Made by a program: the position numbers and the translations under genes. A DNA stretch of 64,000 nucleotides from JAJTHC01 sp044348005 (GTDB taxonomy: Bacteria; Cyanobacteriota; Vampirovibrionia; Vampirovibrionales; JAJTHC01): positions 1 through 64,000 of the forward strand of contig JBIKTR010000005.1 of NCBI GenBank assembly GCA_044348005.1, written 5' to 3'. Position 1 is the first letter of the stretch; the number at the start of each line of letters is the position of its first letter. The notes below the pieces were generated by a model. It did no database searches. It had not been told where the DNA came from and saw only the letters and a list, made by a program, of their open reading frames with translations. Shown here one piece after another: positions 34,461-43,499 of the stretch.

Positions 34461-34808
34461 CTAAAAAATGAGATAATCACGCCAATTGCGTTGTAGTAAA
34501 TACACCTGATTCGGTGTTAATGTATCAGTCAATTTGTTTAAATCATGTAACGATTTATAGGGACGCCCTTCAATCACAGAAAGTGCGATGCGTCCATTTG
34601 CCCCTGGAAGGGTGATGAGATCATCATAGGAAGCGAGATTGATATTGAGTTTACTTTGTATCTTGACAGTGCGATTTACCTCGTAATGTAGCAAGTCTCG
34701 ATCGTCCGCATAGTTAGGGTGCCATAGGTAAGAAGAGGCATCCGTTTCTGGAATGACGCCCCAATAAAAGCCGATTGTACAAAAACCTAAACAAATAAAA
34801 CGACGCAT
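34461..34808 (-). CDS. Exported ComEA-like helix-hairpin-helix protein
   Basis: The product is about 115 residues from ATG 34808. A signal sequence (MRRFICLGFCTIGFYWG) is followed by a short linker and one HhH unit pair near residues 50-115 (KLNINLASYDDLITLPGANG, then YKSLHDLNKL). ComEA-family proteins bind incoming DNA in the periplasm during transformation, and the type IV pilus genes in this window would suit that. Many exported HhH proteins have no proven role, so the function is inferred. No clear ribosome binding site is seen. Confidence 0.65.
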   Translation of the reverse strand: MRRFICLGFCTIGFYWGVIPETDASSYLWHPNYADDRDLLHYEVNRTVKIQSKLNINLASYDDLITLPGANGRIALSVIEGRPYKSLHDLNKLTDTLTPNQVYLLQRNWRDYLIF

Positions 34809-34912
34809 AAACAACCACAAAATTTAAAAACTAAACAGGACACTAGCCTAAAAGCTTCTAAATTCTTTTTTGTGTCATAATGAAAGAAATTATTTTTAGG
34901 AGTCTTAAAATC

Positions 34913-36031
34913 GTGACATCCGCAGAAGCCCTCACGTTGCTTCCTTACGAAAAAAGTACCTTGCCTCAACAGCAAACGACTGCAACGCCCCTGCTCTTAC
35001 AAGTATTTGAAGGAAAAGCCCTTAAACGCCCCCCTGTGTGGATGATGCGTCAAGCGGGGCGTTACATGCACGAATACCAAGCCGTGCGTCAACATTATAG
35101 CTTTTTAGAAATTTGCAAAACACCTGAAGTCGCCGTGGAAGTGACCTTGCAACCCCTTCGTGCCTTTGGCTTTGACGCCTCCATTATTTTTTCCGATATT
35201 CTCATTCCCCTTGAAGCCATGGGCTTAGACTTAAGCTTTAGCGATTCACACGGCCCTGCCTTTGCCAATCCCTTACGCACCGCAAGCGAGGTCGACGCCT
35301 TTCACCCTGCCGATGTGCAAGACACCTGCGGGTTTTTGGCCGAAGCCTTGACGATGATGCGTCGTGAACTCACAGGAACAGGCATTGCACTCATCGGTTT
35401 TGCAGGAGCACCGTGGACGCTTGCCAGTTACGCCCTAGAAGGCAAAAGCTGGAAGACAGGGCAACATACCAAAGCTCTTCTTTTGGAAGATCCACAACGC
35501 TTGCACACCATTTTACAACGCATTACTGAGATGCTAATTCCTTACCTGTGCATGCAAGTCGACGCAGGCGCCGAAGTGTTACAACTCTTTGACACATGGG
35601 CAGGCTTGGTGCCCACGCGTTACTATAACGACTTTGTGATGCAGTACCAAAACCAAGTGATTGAAGGCGTCAAAGCCAAACATCCGCATGTGCCTATTGT
35701 GTTGTTCGTTAAAAACAGCCGGGGCTTGCTTGAAGTCATCGGGCAAAGCCCTGCGGATGCCATTAGCATCGACGATTTGACGTCTTTAAGCGACGCTCGC
35801 CAAGCTTTAGGCGCTTCTCGCATTTTACAAGGCAACTTGGATTCAAGCTTTTTGTTTAGCCATAATGAATCGGCGCTTGTGGCGGAAGTTCATCGCTTGC
35901 TTGAAGAAGGAGGCCCTTCGCATTACATTTTTAACTTAGGTCATGGGGTGTTACCCAAAACCCCTCGTTCAAACGTCAAGCGGGTGGTGGAAACCATCAA
36001 GGCTTGGTCATCAGTCCATCACCCCTTATAA
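34913..36031 (+). CDS. hemE: Uroporphyrinogen decarboxylase
   Basis: HemE converts uroporphyrinogen III to coproporphyrinogen III in haem synthesis. I choose GTG 34913, with AGGAG ten bases upstream. The ATG at 34880 lies on a -10-like CATAAT and has no binding site. The 372-residue protein shows PPVWMMRQAGRYMHEY near residue 45, FSDILIPLEAMGLDL near 100, GFAGAPWTLASYALEG near 160, FDTWAG near 227 and LQGNLDSSFLF near 305. All are standard. The next gene starts 11 nt downstream and is probably co-transcribed. Confidence 0.95.
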   Translation: MTSAEALTLLPYEKSTLPQQQTTATPLLLQVFEGKALKRPPVWMMRQAGRYMHEYQAVRQHYSFLEICKTPEVAVEVTLQPLRAFGFDASIIFSDILIPLEAMGLDLSFSDSHGPAFANPLRTASEVDAFHPADVQDTCGFLAEALTMMRRELTGTGIALIGFAGAPWTLASYALEGKSWKTGQHTKALLLEDPQRLHTILQRITEMLIPYLCMQVDAGAEVLQLFDTWAGLVPTRYYNDFVMQYQNQVIEGVKAKHPHVPIVLFVKNSRGLLEVIGQSPADAISIDDLTSLSDARQALGASRILQGNLDSSFLFSHNESALVAEVHRLLEEGGPSHYIFNLGHGVLPKTPRSNVKRVVETIKAWSSVHHPL

Positions 36032-36042
36032 AGGAAAGCACA

Positions 36043-36774
36043 ATGACTTACAGCCCCTTATACGAACGGACTCCGCTCGCGTCTTGGAAAGAACTGCCAG
36101 AAGCGAACATGGCTCAACGCTGGATTTTTGTGGGGATTGATTTGGCCCCCAATGCGTCCTTAGAAAGCGGTGTGGCCATTTTAGACCGTGATTTAACCCT
36201 TTTACGAATGGACAAACTCTATAGCGATGAAGCCATTTTGGATGCGCTCACTCAACTAGGGGCCCCACACACCTTGGTGGTTTGCTTGGACATGCCCAAG
36301 AACCTGGCTATTTCTGGGCGTTTTCGTCAAGAAGAAATTAAATACAACGCCATGCGACTAGACAACCCCGAATACGACCGACCAGTGGTTGATCGCTTTT
36401 CGGATCGCGCCTATCTTCTGTACAAAAAAATTAGCGATTTAGGCATGTTACCGTTTTTAACGTATACGCCCAATACCAAATCAAGCTATAAGTTTTTCTT
36501 TCCCTATAAAAGTCGTTCGCCTCAAGGGTGCCGTGCCTTACAAGGCTTGATTCAAGAAGAGTTAAAGGTCAAGAATATGCCCACCAATCTGGCACCCAGT
36601 TCTGTGTTGGAAGCCTTGTTGGCGTCTTACAGTGCGTGGTGTACCTATTCAGGCACGCTGAATAAAGAGTTTCAAATCAAACGCAACCATCAGGGGTTGC
36701 ATGTGCTGGTGGCCAAAACCCCTGTGGCTTATGATTCCAAAAGTGATGTGCGTCCTGCGTGGGTGCCTGCTTAA
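36043..36774 (+). CDS. Predicted RNase H-fold protein (DUF429-like)
   Basis: ATG 36043 has AAGGAAAG at good spacing, unlike an upstream in-frame ATG at 36004 that lies within hemE. The 243-residue protein begins its core with FVGIDLAP near residue 27 and has CLDMPKNL near 85 and a conserved-looking acidic/basic pattern near 115 (EYDRPVVDRFSDRA). This layout resembles predicted nucleases of the RNase H fold. The activity is unproven even for the family, and my assignment is moderate. It is probably in an operon with hemE. Confidence 0.6.
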   Translation: MTYSPLYERTPLASWKELPEANMAQRWIFVGIDLAPNASLESGVAILDRDLTLLRMDKLYSDEAILDALTQLGAPHTLVVCLDMPKNLAISGRFRQEEIKYNAMRLDNPEYDRPVVDRFSDRAYLLYKKISDLGMLPFLTYTPNTKSSYKFFFPYKSRSPQGCRALQGLIQEELKVKNMPTNLAPSSVLEALLASYSAWCTYSGTLNKEFQIKRNHQGLHVLVAKTPVAYDSKSDVRPAWVPA

Positions 36775-36958
36775 GGTGCTTGTTTACAACCGTATATTAG
36801 ACACTAAGCTTCGTGTCTGATACCAAATTGTTACATACTTGTCAGGTCAACTCAAATCTGTATAATAAAAGTCAGGTCATGTTACTTCCGTCGCATTGCC
36901 TATGAATTTCTACTGCAATTACCAACGTACAAAAATCTCAACTATAGGGAGGTTGCTC

Positions 36959-37237
36959 ATGCCTAACAGTAAGCTTTTAGAACGCTTTAGCGTCTTGTCG
37001 TACGGTCATGAAATTCGAAAAGGACTCAGAACACTCGCGGTGGTGGCCACACGCACCACTCGTTTTCGCAATCGAATGTTAAGCTACATTACGTTTCCTG
37101 AAGGATTAAGGGTGCTGGCTCATATTCGTAACGGGTTTGCTTTGCCACTGGGTGTTAGCGAGTTTATTAAGGACGGCGACGTGCTTATTTTTGAATCGAT
37201 GCTGGAAGATGCGTCGATGCATCGACTCATTTTTTAG
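36959..37237 (+). CDS. Small hypothetical protein
   Basis: ATG 36959 is preceded by AGGGAGG six bases upstream, so I do not use the earlier in-frame ATG at 36896. The 92-residue product (MPNSKLLERFSVLSYG) is basic in its first half and ends MHRLIF. It has no signal peptide, membrane span or recognised motif. A stable hairpin follows 22 nt after the stop. Confidence 0.6.
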   Translation: MPNSKLLERFSVLSYGHEIRKGLRTLAVVATRTTRFRNRMLSYITFPEGLRVLAHIRNGFALPLGVSEFIKDGDVLIFESMLEDASMHRLIF

Positions 37238-37258
37238 TGCCTAAAAAAAGTCCCCTTT

Positions 37259-37297
37259 ACAAAGCTCTGTCTTTTTATGAAATAGGCAGAGCTTTGT
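37259..37297. terminator. Hairpin after the small hypothetical gene
   Basis: ACAAAGCTCTG and CAGAGCTTTGT form a perfect 11-bp stem with a 17-nt loop. No T run follows, so it may terminate poorly or act in mRNA stability. Confidence 0.45.
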
Positions 37298-37416
37298 AAC
37301 ATATTGTAAAAGATTTGAATCCCCGCGCAATTTAGGGCATTGCGTGACGTTTATTTAAGTGCCTTTAGCAAGTCCAGCATATCAAGTATTCTTCAAACGT
37401 CGCAGGAGTATTCAGC

Positions 37417-37605
37417 GTGATTCATTCTATTGCCAGTCAATTTTCCTTGGCCAACAATGCCCTTGTTCGGCAAAGCATCACTGAAGCTGACCGCTTGAGC
37501 TATATTCGCCGTCATTCGTGGTTTCAAACCGCTATGATGAGTAACCCCATTACGGCACCCATGGCCTTGGTGTCGGAATTATTTTCAGGCATGAAGCGCA
37601 TATAA
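37417..37605 (+). CDS. Small hypothetical protein, 62 residues
   Basis: A GTG start follows AGGAG at nine bases. The peptide (MIHSIASQFSLANNALVRQS) has amphipathic character with a short hydrophobic centre (PITAPMALVSEL). The good binding site and isolated position make it plausible. I recognise no family. Confidence 0.5.
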   Translation: MIHSIASQFSLANNALVRQSITEADRLSYIRRHSWFQTAMMSNPITAPMALVSELFSGMKRI

Positions 37606-37660
37606 GCCGTAAAGTGTATGACAGGATCCATTAACACGATCTTTAATCGTTTAAGGGGTA

Positions 37661-40006
37661 TTAGCCACTGCAAGAAATGCACTCATCGGGATTGTCCAAC
37701 GAGCAGGCCATCTCTTCTTCGCGTTGTTCCTTAAGCAGGGTTTTGTCCACCGTGAACTTAATGGCTTCTACTGCGGCGTTAGAACGCAAGTAGTACATAC
37801 CTGTTTTCAAGCCTGCCTTCCATGAATAGAAGTGCATGCTGGCCATTTTCGCAAAATTCGGATTCGCCAAGTGAATATTCAAACTTTGGCTTTGGCAAAT
37901 GTACGGGCCACGATCAGCCGCCATATCAATAATGTCTCGCTGGCTAATTTCCCAAACCGTTTTGTACATGGCCTTAATCTCTTCAGGAATGTTGGGAATC
38001 GATTGCACAGAACCATTGGCGGAAATGATGCGTTGACGCATGCGTTCATCCCACAAGCCTAGGGCGATTAAGTCTTTCACCAAGTACTTGTTAATAATAG
38101 TAAACTCGCCTGAAAGGACTCTTCGGGTATAGATGTTGCTGGTGTAAGGCTCAAAACATTCATTATTGCCCAAAATCTGAGACGTTGAAGCGGTTGGCAT
38201 AGGGGCCAACAATAAGCTGTTATATAAGCCAGATGTCTTAATCTTCTTTTTTAAAGCGTTCCAGTCATAGCGTTCTTGGCCAGGATCGACCCCCCACATG
38301 TCAAACTGCAAGATACCTTCACTTGCTGGAGAACCCGCAAACGTTTGATACGCCCCATGTTCTTGCGCCAGTTCATTAGACGCTTCTAAGGCGCCATGAT
38401 AAATCGTTTCAAAAATTTGACGATTCAGCTCTTTGGCCGCGTCACTGTCAAAGGGCATTTTAAGCTGTAAAAAAGCATCCGCAAGGCCTTGAATACCAAT
38501 ACCAATGGGGCGATGACGCAAGTTTGAGTTCGACGTTTCTGGCAGTGGGTAATAGTTAATGTCAATAATTTTATTTAAATTACGCGTCACGACTTTTGAA
38601 ATGTAATGCAAGCGTTCAAAATCAAACTTTCCGTGAGACACAAAGCGACTAAGCGCAATACTCGCTAGGTTACACACCGCGATTTCGTCTTTAGCCGTGT
38701 ATTCTACAATTTCCGTACATAAGTTAGAAGACTTAATGGTGCCCAGGTTTTTTTGATTGCTTTTGAGGTTACAGGCGTCTTTATACAACATATAAGGCGT
38801 GCCTGTTTCAATTTGTGATTCTAAAATAGCAAACCATAATTCACGCGCCTTCACCACACGACGAGGCTTGTCCGATTCTTCGTACTTGGTATACAACGTT
38901 TGGAAATCTTCGCCGTACACGTCTGAAAGTCCGGGGGCTTCATTCGGGCAAAACAGGGCCCAGTCTGCATCTTCTTCCACACGTTGCATAAATAAATCAG
39001 GAATCCACAAGGCCAAGAATAAATCTCTGGCTCTGAACTCTTCTTTCCCGTGATTCTTCCGTAAATCGAGAAACTCAAAAATATCGGCGTGCCACGGTTC
39101 AATGTAAATGGCAAACGCTCCTTTACGTTTATTACCGCCTTGATCCACATAACGAGCCGTGTCGTTAAAAACACGGAGCATCGGCACAATGCCGTTGGAT
39201 GTGCCGTTGGTGCCACGAATATAACTGCCTTTGGCACGCACATTATGGATGTGTAAGCCAATGCCACCAGCGTTTTTGGAAATTAGCGCGGTTTGCTTGA
39301 GCGTGTCGTAAATGCCTGCGATGCTATCGTCTTGCATGCCGAGTAAGAAGCACGAAGAGAGCTGAGGGCTTGGCGTGCCTGCATTAAACAAGGTGGGCGA
39401 GGCATGGGTAAACCATTTTTCAGACATCAAGTTGTAGGTTTCAATCGCGGCATCTACATCGCCGGCGTGAATACCCACCGAAACACGCATCCACATGTGT
39501 TGGGGGCGCTCAACGACTTGGCCGTACAAACGCAACAGGTACGAACGTTCCAGTGTTTTAAAACCGAAGTAATCAAACAAATAATCACGCTCATAACGAA
39601 TGGCGGCGTCCAAACGCGCCGCGTTGGCTTGAATAAACGCGTACACTTCATCACTAATTAAGCCGGCGGGTTGTTCACTTTTCGGATCAATATACGTGTA
39701 CAAATCTTCAATCACACTACTAAACGATGCCTTCGTTTTTTTATGCAGGTTAGACACCGCCACCCTAGCTGCCAAGTTCGCATAATCGGGATGTAAAGAC
39801 GTCATGCTCGCGGCTGTTTCGGCGGCGAGTTGGTCGAGCTGTTCGGTGGTGACCCCGTCATAAATGCCGTCTACCACGCGTTTGGCAATTTCAATGGGTT
39901 CAATATAGCGATGATCCAAATCAAAGCACAGTGAATTGACACGGTCTAAAATTTCATCAAATCGAACTTCCACGCGTTGCCCATTGCGTTTAATCACGTG
40001 CATCAT
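37661..40006 (-). CDS. nrdA: Ribonucleoside-diphosphate reductase alpha subunit (class Ia)
   Basis: ATG 40006 has GAGGAG nine bases upstream and gives 781 residues. An N-terminal ATP-cone (HVIKRNGQRVEVRFDEILDRV) provides allosteric control. The barrel has SSCFLLGMQDDSI, then NLCTEIVEYT and CNLASIALSRF with active-site cysteines. The finger-loop region and the C-terminal redox pair ECISC follow. It reduces ribonucleotides to deoxyribonucleotides with a small subunit, whose gene nrdB is not in the window. The gene has no same-strand neighbours nearby. Confidence 0.95.
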   Translation of the reverse strand: MMHVIKRNGQRVEVRFDEILDRVNSLCFDLDHRYIEPIEIAKRVVDGIYDGVTTEQLDQLAAETAASMTSLHPDYANLAARVAVSNLHKKTKASFSSVIEDLYTYIDPKSEQPAGLISDEVYAFIQANAARLDAAIRYERDYLFDYFGFKTLERSYLLRLYGQVVERPQHMWMRVSVGIHAGDVDAAIETYNLMSEKWFTHASPTLFNAGTPSPQLSSCFLLGMQDDSIAGIYDTLKQTALISKNAGGIGLHIHNVRAKGSYIRGTNGTSNGIVPMLRVFNDTARYVDQGGNKRKGAFAIYIEPWHADIFEFLDLRKNHGKEEFRARDLFLALWIPDLFMQRVEEDADWALFCPNEAPGLSDVYGEDFQTLYTKYEESDKPRRVVKARELWFAILESQIETGTPYMLYKDACNLKSNQKNLGTIKSSNLCTEIVEYTAKDEIAVCNLASIALSRFVSHGKFDFERLHYISKVVTRNLNKIIDINYYPLPETSNSNLRHRPIGIGIQGLADAFLQLKMPFDSDAAKELNRQIFETIYHGALEASNELAQEHGAYQTFAGSPASEGILQFDMWGVDPGQERYDWNALKKKIKTSGLYNSLLLAPMPTASTSQILGNNECFEPYTSNIYTRRVLSGEFTIINKYLVKDLIALGLWDERMRQRIISANGSVQSIPNIPEEIKAMYKTVWEISQRDIIDMAADRGPYICQSQSLNIHLANPNFAKMASMHFYSWKAGLKTGMYYLRSNAAVEAIKFTVDKTLLKEQREEEMACSLDNPDECISCSG

Positions 40007-40262
40007 TAGGGGAATCTCCTCGAAGTCAAAAAATAATAGGTATGGCAATGGGATTATAAAGCCGAGCCATAGATTGTTACCTATATTTTATGCAAAGAAG
40101 CACTCAAAATGCAAGTAAAGTTCCATGTAACAGTTCATTGACTTTTTTCAAACATCCATGGTAAAAATAGCCGCTATTCGATGATTTCTTTTACAGAAAG
40201 TGTTCCAAAAGCAGGTTTTGCTTGATTCCAAAAAAGGACTAGGACGCGAATAGACTCCACGC

Positions 40263-40274
40263 TATAATAGGCGT
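40263..40274 (+). promoter_or_regulatory. -10 box of a probable leaderless glcD transcript
   Basis: TATAAT at 40263-40268 is followed after six bases by the ATG at 40275, so transcription would start at or next to the start codon. No Shine-Dalgarno sequence is present. Confidence 0.5.
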
Positions 40275-41768
40275 ATGCAAACGATATTTCAGGAAAAAAT
40301 ACAACGCCTCAAACAACGATGCCCCGAAGTGACTTGGCTGGATTCTTCGGCCCAGCGTTTGGCATACGAACGGGATGCCAACGTACTGATTGCCCAAGCC
40401 CCCGCAATAATTGCCTTGCCGACTTTTCCACAAGCGGTGGCCACTGTGGCCAAAGCCTGCTACGAACTAGAACTGCCCTTTACCACCCGTGGAGCAGGCA
40501 CCGGCCTAGCCGCAGGAAGTGTGCCCCATTCGCCTGATTGCGTGATGATTTCCACCGCACGCCTGAATCAGATTCTTCACATCGATGCGGATGCCCTAAC
40601 TGCTCACGTGCAAGCAGGCGTCGTCAATGCTGAACTCAATGAAGCCCTCGCTCCCTATGGCGTGATGTACGCCCCCGATCCATCAAGCCAAAAGGCGTGC
40701 ACGCTGGGGGGGAATTGGGCCGCCAATGCAGGAGGCGTCCATTGTATTGGCTATGGTGTGACAACGGATCACGTGCTGGCCTTGCAAGTCGTGACCGCTC
40801 AAGGCGACGTGCTATGGACTTCCCCTCCCGACTCTCAAGGCAATTCCCCCCTGACGCAAGCCTTTAATGCGCTTTATTGTGGCAGTGAAGGGACACTAGG
40901 CATTTTAACTGAAGCCGTGGTGAAATTAACGCCCTTACCTGCGCATGTAGGTGTTGCCCTTTTGGCCTTTAACAGCGTAGAATCTGCGATGAAAGCCGTT
41001 ACGTCTTTAACCGCCAGTGGCCTTTCTCCCAAGGCCGTTGAGTTTATGGATGCGCTTACCATTCGATGCGTGAACCAGACCTTCCATGTGGGCCTGCCTG
41101 AAGAAGCGCAAGGGGTTTTACTCATTGAACTGGCCTATTATTACGAAGCAGAACTTCAAGAAGCGTTTCAGGCCTTACATAACTTGGTACAGGGCTGGAA
41201 CGCCCTTTCCTTTGTGTGGGAAACCTCCCCCCAGCGTCGTGATGACTTGTGGAAGGCTCGCAAGGGGGCGGTGGCCAGTTATGGGCAACTTTCGCCGATG
41301 TTTTATATTTTAGACAGCGTCATTCCTCGTTCGGCCTTGCCTGAAGTACTTCAACAGATCGACGCCATTTCAAAAGCAGTCGATTTACCGATTGCAAACG
41401 TCTTTCATGCAGGAGACGGGAATTTGCATCCGCATTTGATGTTTCACGACACGCACGAATCCACCATTGCTCGGGTCAAGGCGGGGGCGGATGCGATTTT
41501 TGAACTCTGCTTAGCGGTAGGTGGGGTGTTAAGTGGGGAACATGGCATTGGGCTTGAAAAAGTGGCCCACATGGTAGAACAATTTGATGAACTCAGTTTA
41601 GACGCTCAGCGGGCCGTATGGCAAGCCTTTGATTTTAAGGGTTTAGCCAACCCCATGAAGCAATTGCCTCAAAAAAGCTGTTGTGGGGGGGCGGGTCATT
41701 CGCATGGGGTAGCGCAGGCCAAAGGGCTTTCGGTAGAAGGCTTAGGGCACCAAGGTCTGTGGATTTAA
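40275..41768 (+). CDS. glcD: FAD-linked oxidase, glycolate oxidase GlcD type
   Basis: The 497-residue flavoprotein has the PCMH-type FAD-binding domain (RGAGTGLAAGSVPH near residue 74, DPSSQKACTLGGNWAANAGGVH around 134). The C-terminal FAD-oxidase domain follows, with ANVFHAGDGNLHPHLMF near 375 and GGVLSGEHGIGLEK near 416. Such enzymes oxidise glycolate or D-lactate, and substrate cannot be decided here. The C-terminal extension is Cys/His-rich (KSCCGGAGHSHG), which is unusual and might bind metal. GlcE/GlcF partners are absent. The start codon lies directly behind a -10 box, suggesting leaderless expression. Confidence 0.88.
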   Translation: MQTIFQEKIQRLKQRCPEVTWLDSSAQRLAYERDANVLIAQAPAIIALPTFPQAVATVAKACYELELPFTTRGAGTGLAAGSVPHSPDCVMISTARLNQILHIDADALTAHVQAGVVNAELNEALAPYGVMYAPDPSSQKACTLGGNWAANAGGVHCIGYGVTTDHVLALQVVTAQGDVLWTSPPDSQGNSPLTQAFNALYCGSEGTLGILTEAVVKLTPLPAHVGVALLAFNSVESAMKAVTSLTASGLSPKAVEFMDALTIRCVNQTFHVGLPEEAQGVLLIELAYYYEAELQEAFQALHNLVQGWNALSFVWETSPQRRDDLWKARKGAVASYGQLSPMFYILDSVIPRSALPEVLQQIDAISKAVDLPIANVFHAGDGNLHPHLMFHDTHESTIARVKAGADAIFELCLAVGGVLSGEHGIGLEKVAHMVEQFDELSLDAQRAVWQAFDFKGLANPMKQLPQKSCCGGAGHSHGVAQAKGLSVEGLGHQGLWI

Positions 41769-42100
41769 TAAAGGCTTTTTGGTGAAAATACGACAGCCAA
41801 ACAGTTGTACAGAAGCTTCTGTAGTGAAAAGTCAGGGGCTTAATCCTTAAAACAACCTTAAGATTGTTTTATGCTACTTAAACCTAATTTGTAACATCGT
41901 GTAACAAAGTCGACTTATAGAGTAAATAACAATCTTAATAAATACTTTATTACAGTAAGAACTCCCCCTTACAGTATAAAGCTTAAAAACAACGCTTTTT
42001 TCTAGTTAGTCTATTCCCCTGTTCTCTCGTGTGAATCCTTCACCTATTCACCACAAATCGCAACACCAACATTTTTTACCAAAGAAAGTACCCTGTAACG
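41769..42100. other. AT-rich intergenic region with a 16-bp palindrome
   Basis: No gene is visible. A perfect palindrome TACAGAAGCTTCTGTA lies at 41808-41823 and could be an operator. A TATGCT box at about 41870 may be a -10 element for the downstream gene. Confidence 0.45.
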
Positions 42101-42430
42101 ATGTCTTTTGTGACCAATTATGCCATTACAAATATGTATAGTGCCCAACTCTATGATTTACGTTGGGAACAACAATTGATCGCTATGGCTTCAATGAATC
42201 TAGATAATCAGAAAAGTTCATATCAACAGTTAGGTCAAAATATCCGACCTGGTACAATTGAATATGTACAATTTCAACAAATATTACGAAATATCATGCT
42301 AACTGAAAAGGCTTTATATCTACGTCAACAACAACTTCAACAAACTATACAAATGGTTGAAGCTGCACGAAAAGGTACTGAAGAAGTGGCGAAAAAAAGT
42401 ATGGAAAGTACCATGAGCTTTTTTGCATAG
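42101..42430 (+). CDS. Small helical hypothetical protein
   Basis: The 109-residue protein (MSFVTNYAITNMYSAQ) is Gln-rich and helical throughout, with a probable coiled coil (about residues 55-95) and a hydrophobic end (MSFFA). Its size and composition are like those of small secreted or chaperone-bound helical proteins, but no motif proves it. It is AT-rich compared with glcD upstream. No clear ribosome binding site is seen. Confidence 0.55.
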   Translation: MSFVTNYAITNMYSAQLYDLRWEQQLIAMASMNLDNQKSSYQQLGQNIRPGTIEYVQFQQILRNIMLTEKALYLRQQQLQQTIQMVEAARKGTEEVAKKSMESTMSFFA

Positions 42431-42439
42431 TCTACAAAC

Positions 42440-42690
42440 CACAGAGGGTTCTACCTCACGTGTTAAGTATGGAGTCCCTTCGCGGGGTCTTGGTGCAAGA
42501 GCGAACTAGCCAGCACGTTGAGACACCCAGTTCCGCCATGTTGAGGGACAAGAGCTTGAGGCGTCAACGACAGGGGCTAGTTGCCTTCACAACAGCATCG
42601 AAATCGCCAGTACCTTGGCGCAACACATCGCGACTCGTTAAGGGGAGCATCGAACAAACACCCCCCTGCCAGAGAGGGAGCACGCATCTC
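42440..42690. ncRNA. Candidate structured RNA in a GC-rich island
   Basis: This block is much richer in G and C than its AT-rich neighbours and has no convincing frame. Several nested pairings are visible: TCTTG/CAAGA inside TCGC/GCGA near 42480-42506, ACTAGCC (42507) with GGCTAGT (42576) enclosing CGTTGA/TCAACG, and CGCCA/TGGCG enclosed by GTTG/CAAC near 42580-42630. I cannot match it to tmRNA, RNase P RNA, SRP RNA or 6S RNA. The strand is undetermined. Confidence 0.35.
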
Positions 42691-42777
42691 GTTTCTTATT
42701 TCCAGCCCTATTTACAACGTCTGATAATATATATTATGTTCTAATCTACTTTATTAAAAGAAAGGTAACTTTTTAGC

Positions 42778-43446
42778 ATGACTAATTTAAGTGCAAATGG
42801 TGGTTCTTTATCGCAGCCAACTAATCCAACGCGTCGGTTTGGTTCCGAAGCTGTCTCGTATGAATTAAGAGCGTTGACTTCTCCAGATACTCTTCCAGCA
42901 GATGATGCTGAAACGGCAAGACTTTTAGATGATGGTTGGGCTGATGAGCTTCCTTCTCTCGAAAAATATAAGCGATATGGAGGTAAAGACGCGGTTCGTT
43001 TTGGGAATCATGAAATCGTTGAAAATACTTATGTCGATGTTATACATGATTCCCCAGTGCATCATTTTTTAGATGCCGTCGAGCCACGTATCCCTAAAGA
43101 TTCCTACGTTAAAAATCCTATTAGCTATTTTACAAGTACTTTAATCAGAGCTAAAGAAAATCAACCCTCTTCACATAATGAGTTTATCGCTCATCCGCTT
43201 GTGGCACAAGCTATGCTAAAGTCTCACGGTAATTTGGGTCGTGCAGAATATAGAGCTTTACCAGTTAATGAGGCATTGGCTAAGTATTTCCCAAATGTTG
43301 TTGAATTATTTACGCAAGTAACGGACCCTGAAAGATGTCGCACTATTTTAGGTGACGCCAGAGCATTGATAGATAAAGCAGATCCTTTCCATAGAAAGGG
43401 TTTATTCTACCCTGTTTTAGAGATTATTCATCAGTCTATTAGGTAA
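42778..43446 (+). CDS. Hypothetical protein of 222 residues
   Basis: The start MTNLSANGGSLSQP is polar and disordered in appearance, and the rest is mixed helical with no membrane span or known motif (for example NEFIAHPLVAQAML near 138). AAAGG lies upstream at somewhat long spacing. Base composition is AT-richer than the backbone, like the 109-residue gene before it. A strong two-way terminator follows directly. Confidence 0.6.
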   Translation: MTNLSANGGSLSQPTNPTRRFGSEAVSYELRALTSPDTLPADDAETARLLDDGWADELPSLEKYKRYGGKDAVRFGNHEIVENTYVDVIHDSPVHHFLDAVEPRIPKDSYVKNPISYFTSTLIRAKENQPSSHNEFIAHPLVAQAMLKSHGNLGRAEYRALPVNEALAKYFPNVVELFTQVTDPERCRTILGDARALIDKADPFHRKGLFYPVLEIIHQSIR

Positions 43447-43460
43447 GACACGAACTCATC

Positions 43461-43490
43461 AAAAAGCCCTCGCACATGCGAGGGCTTTGG
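43461..43490. terminator. Bidirectional intrinsic terminator
   Basis: GCCCTCGC and GCGAGGGC pair perfectly around a 4-nt loop, with an A run on the left and TTT on the right. It can serve both the plus-strand gene and the converging toxin-antitoxin operon. Confidence 0.8.
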
Positions 43491-43499
43491 CTCTAACAA

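Noticed and set aside
42460..42744. 94-residue frame in the GC-rich island
   Set aside because: It has no ribosome binding site and a composition unlike its neighbours. The nested inverted repeats fit RNA better.
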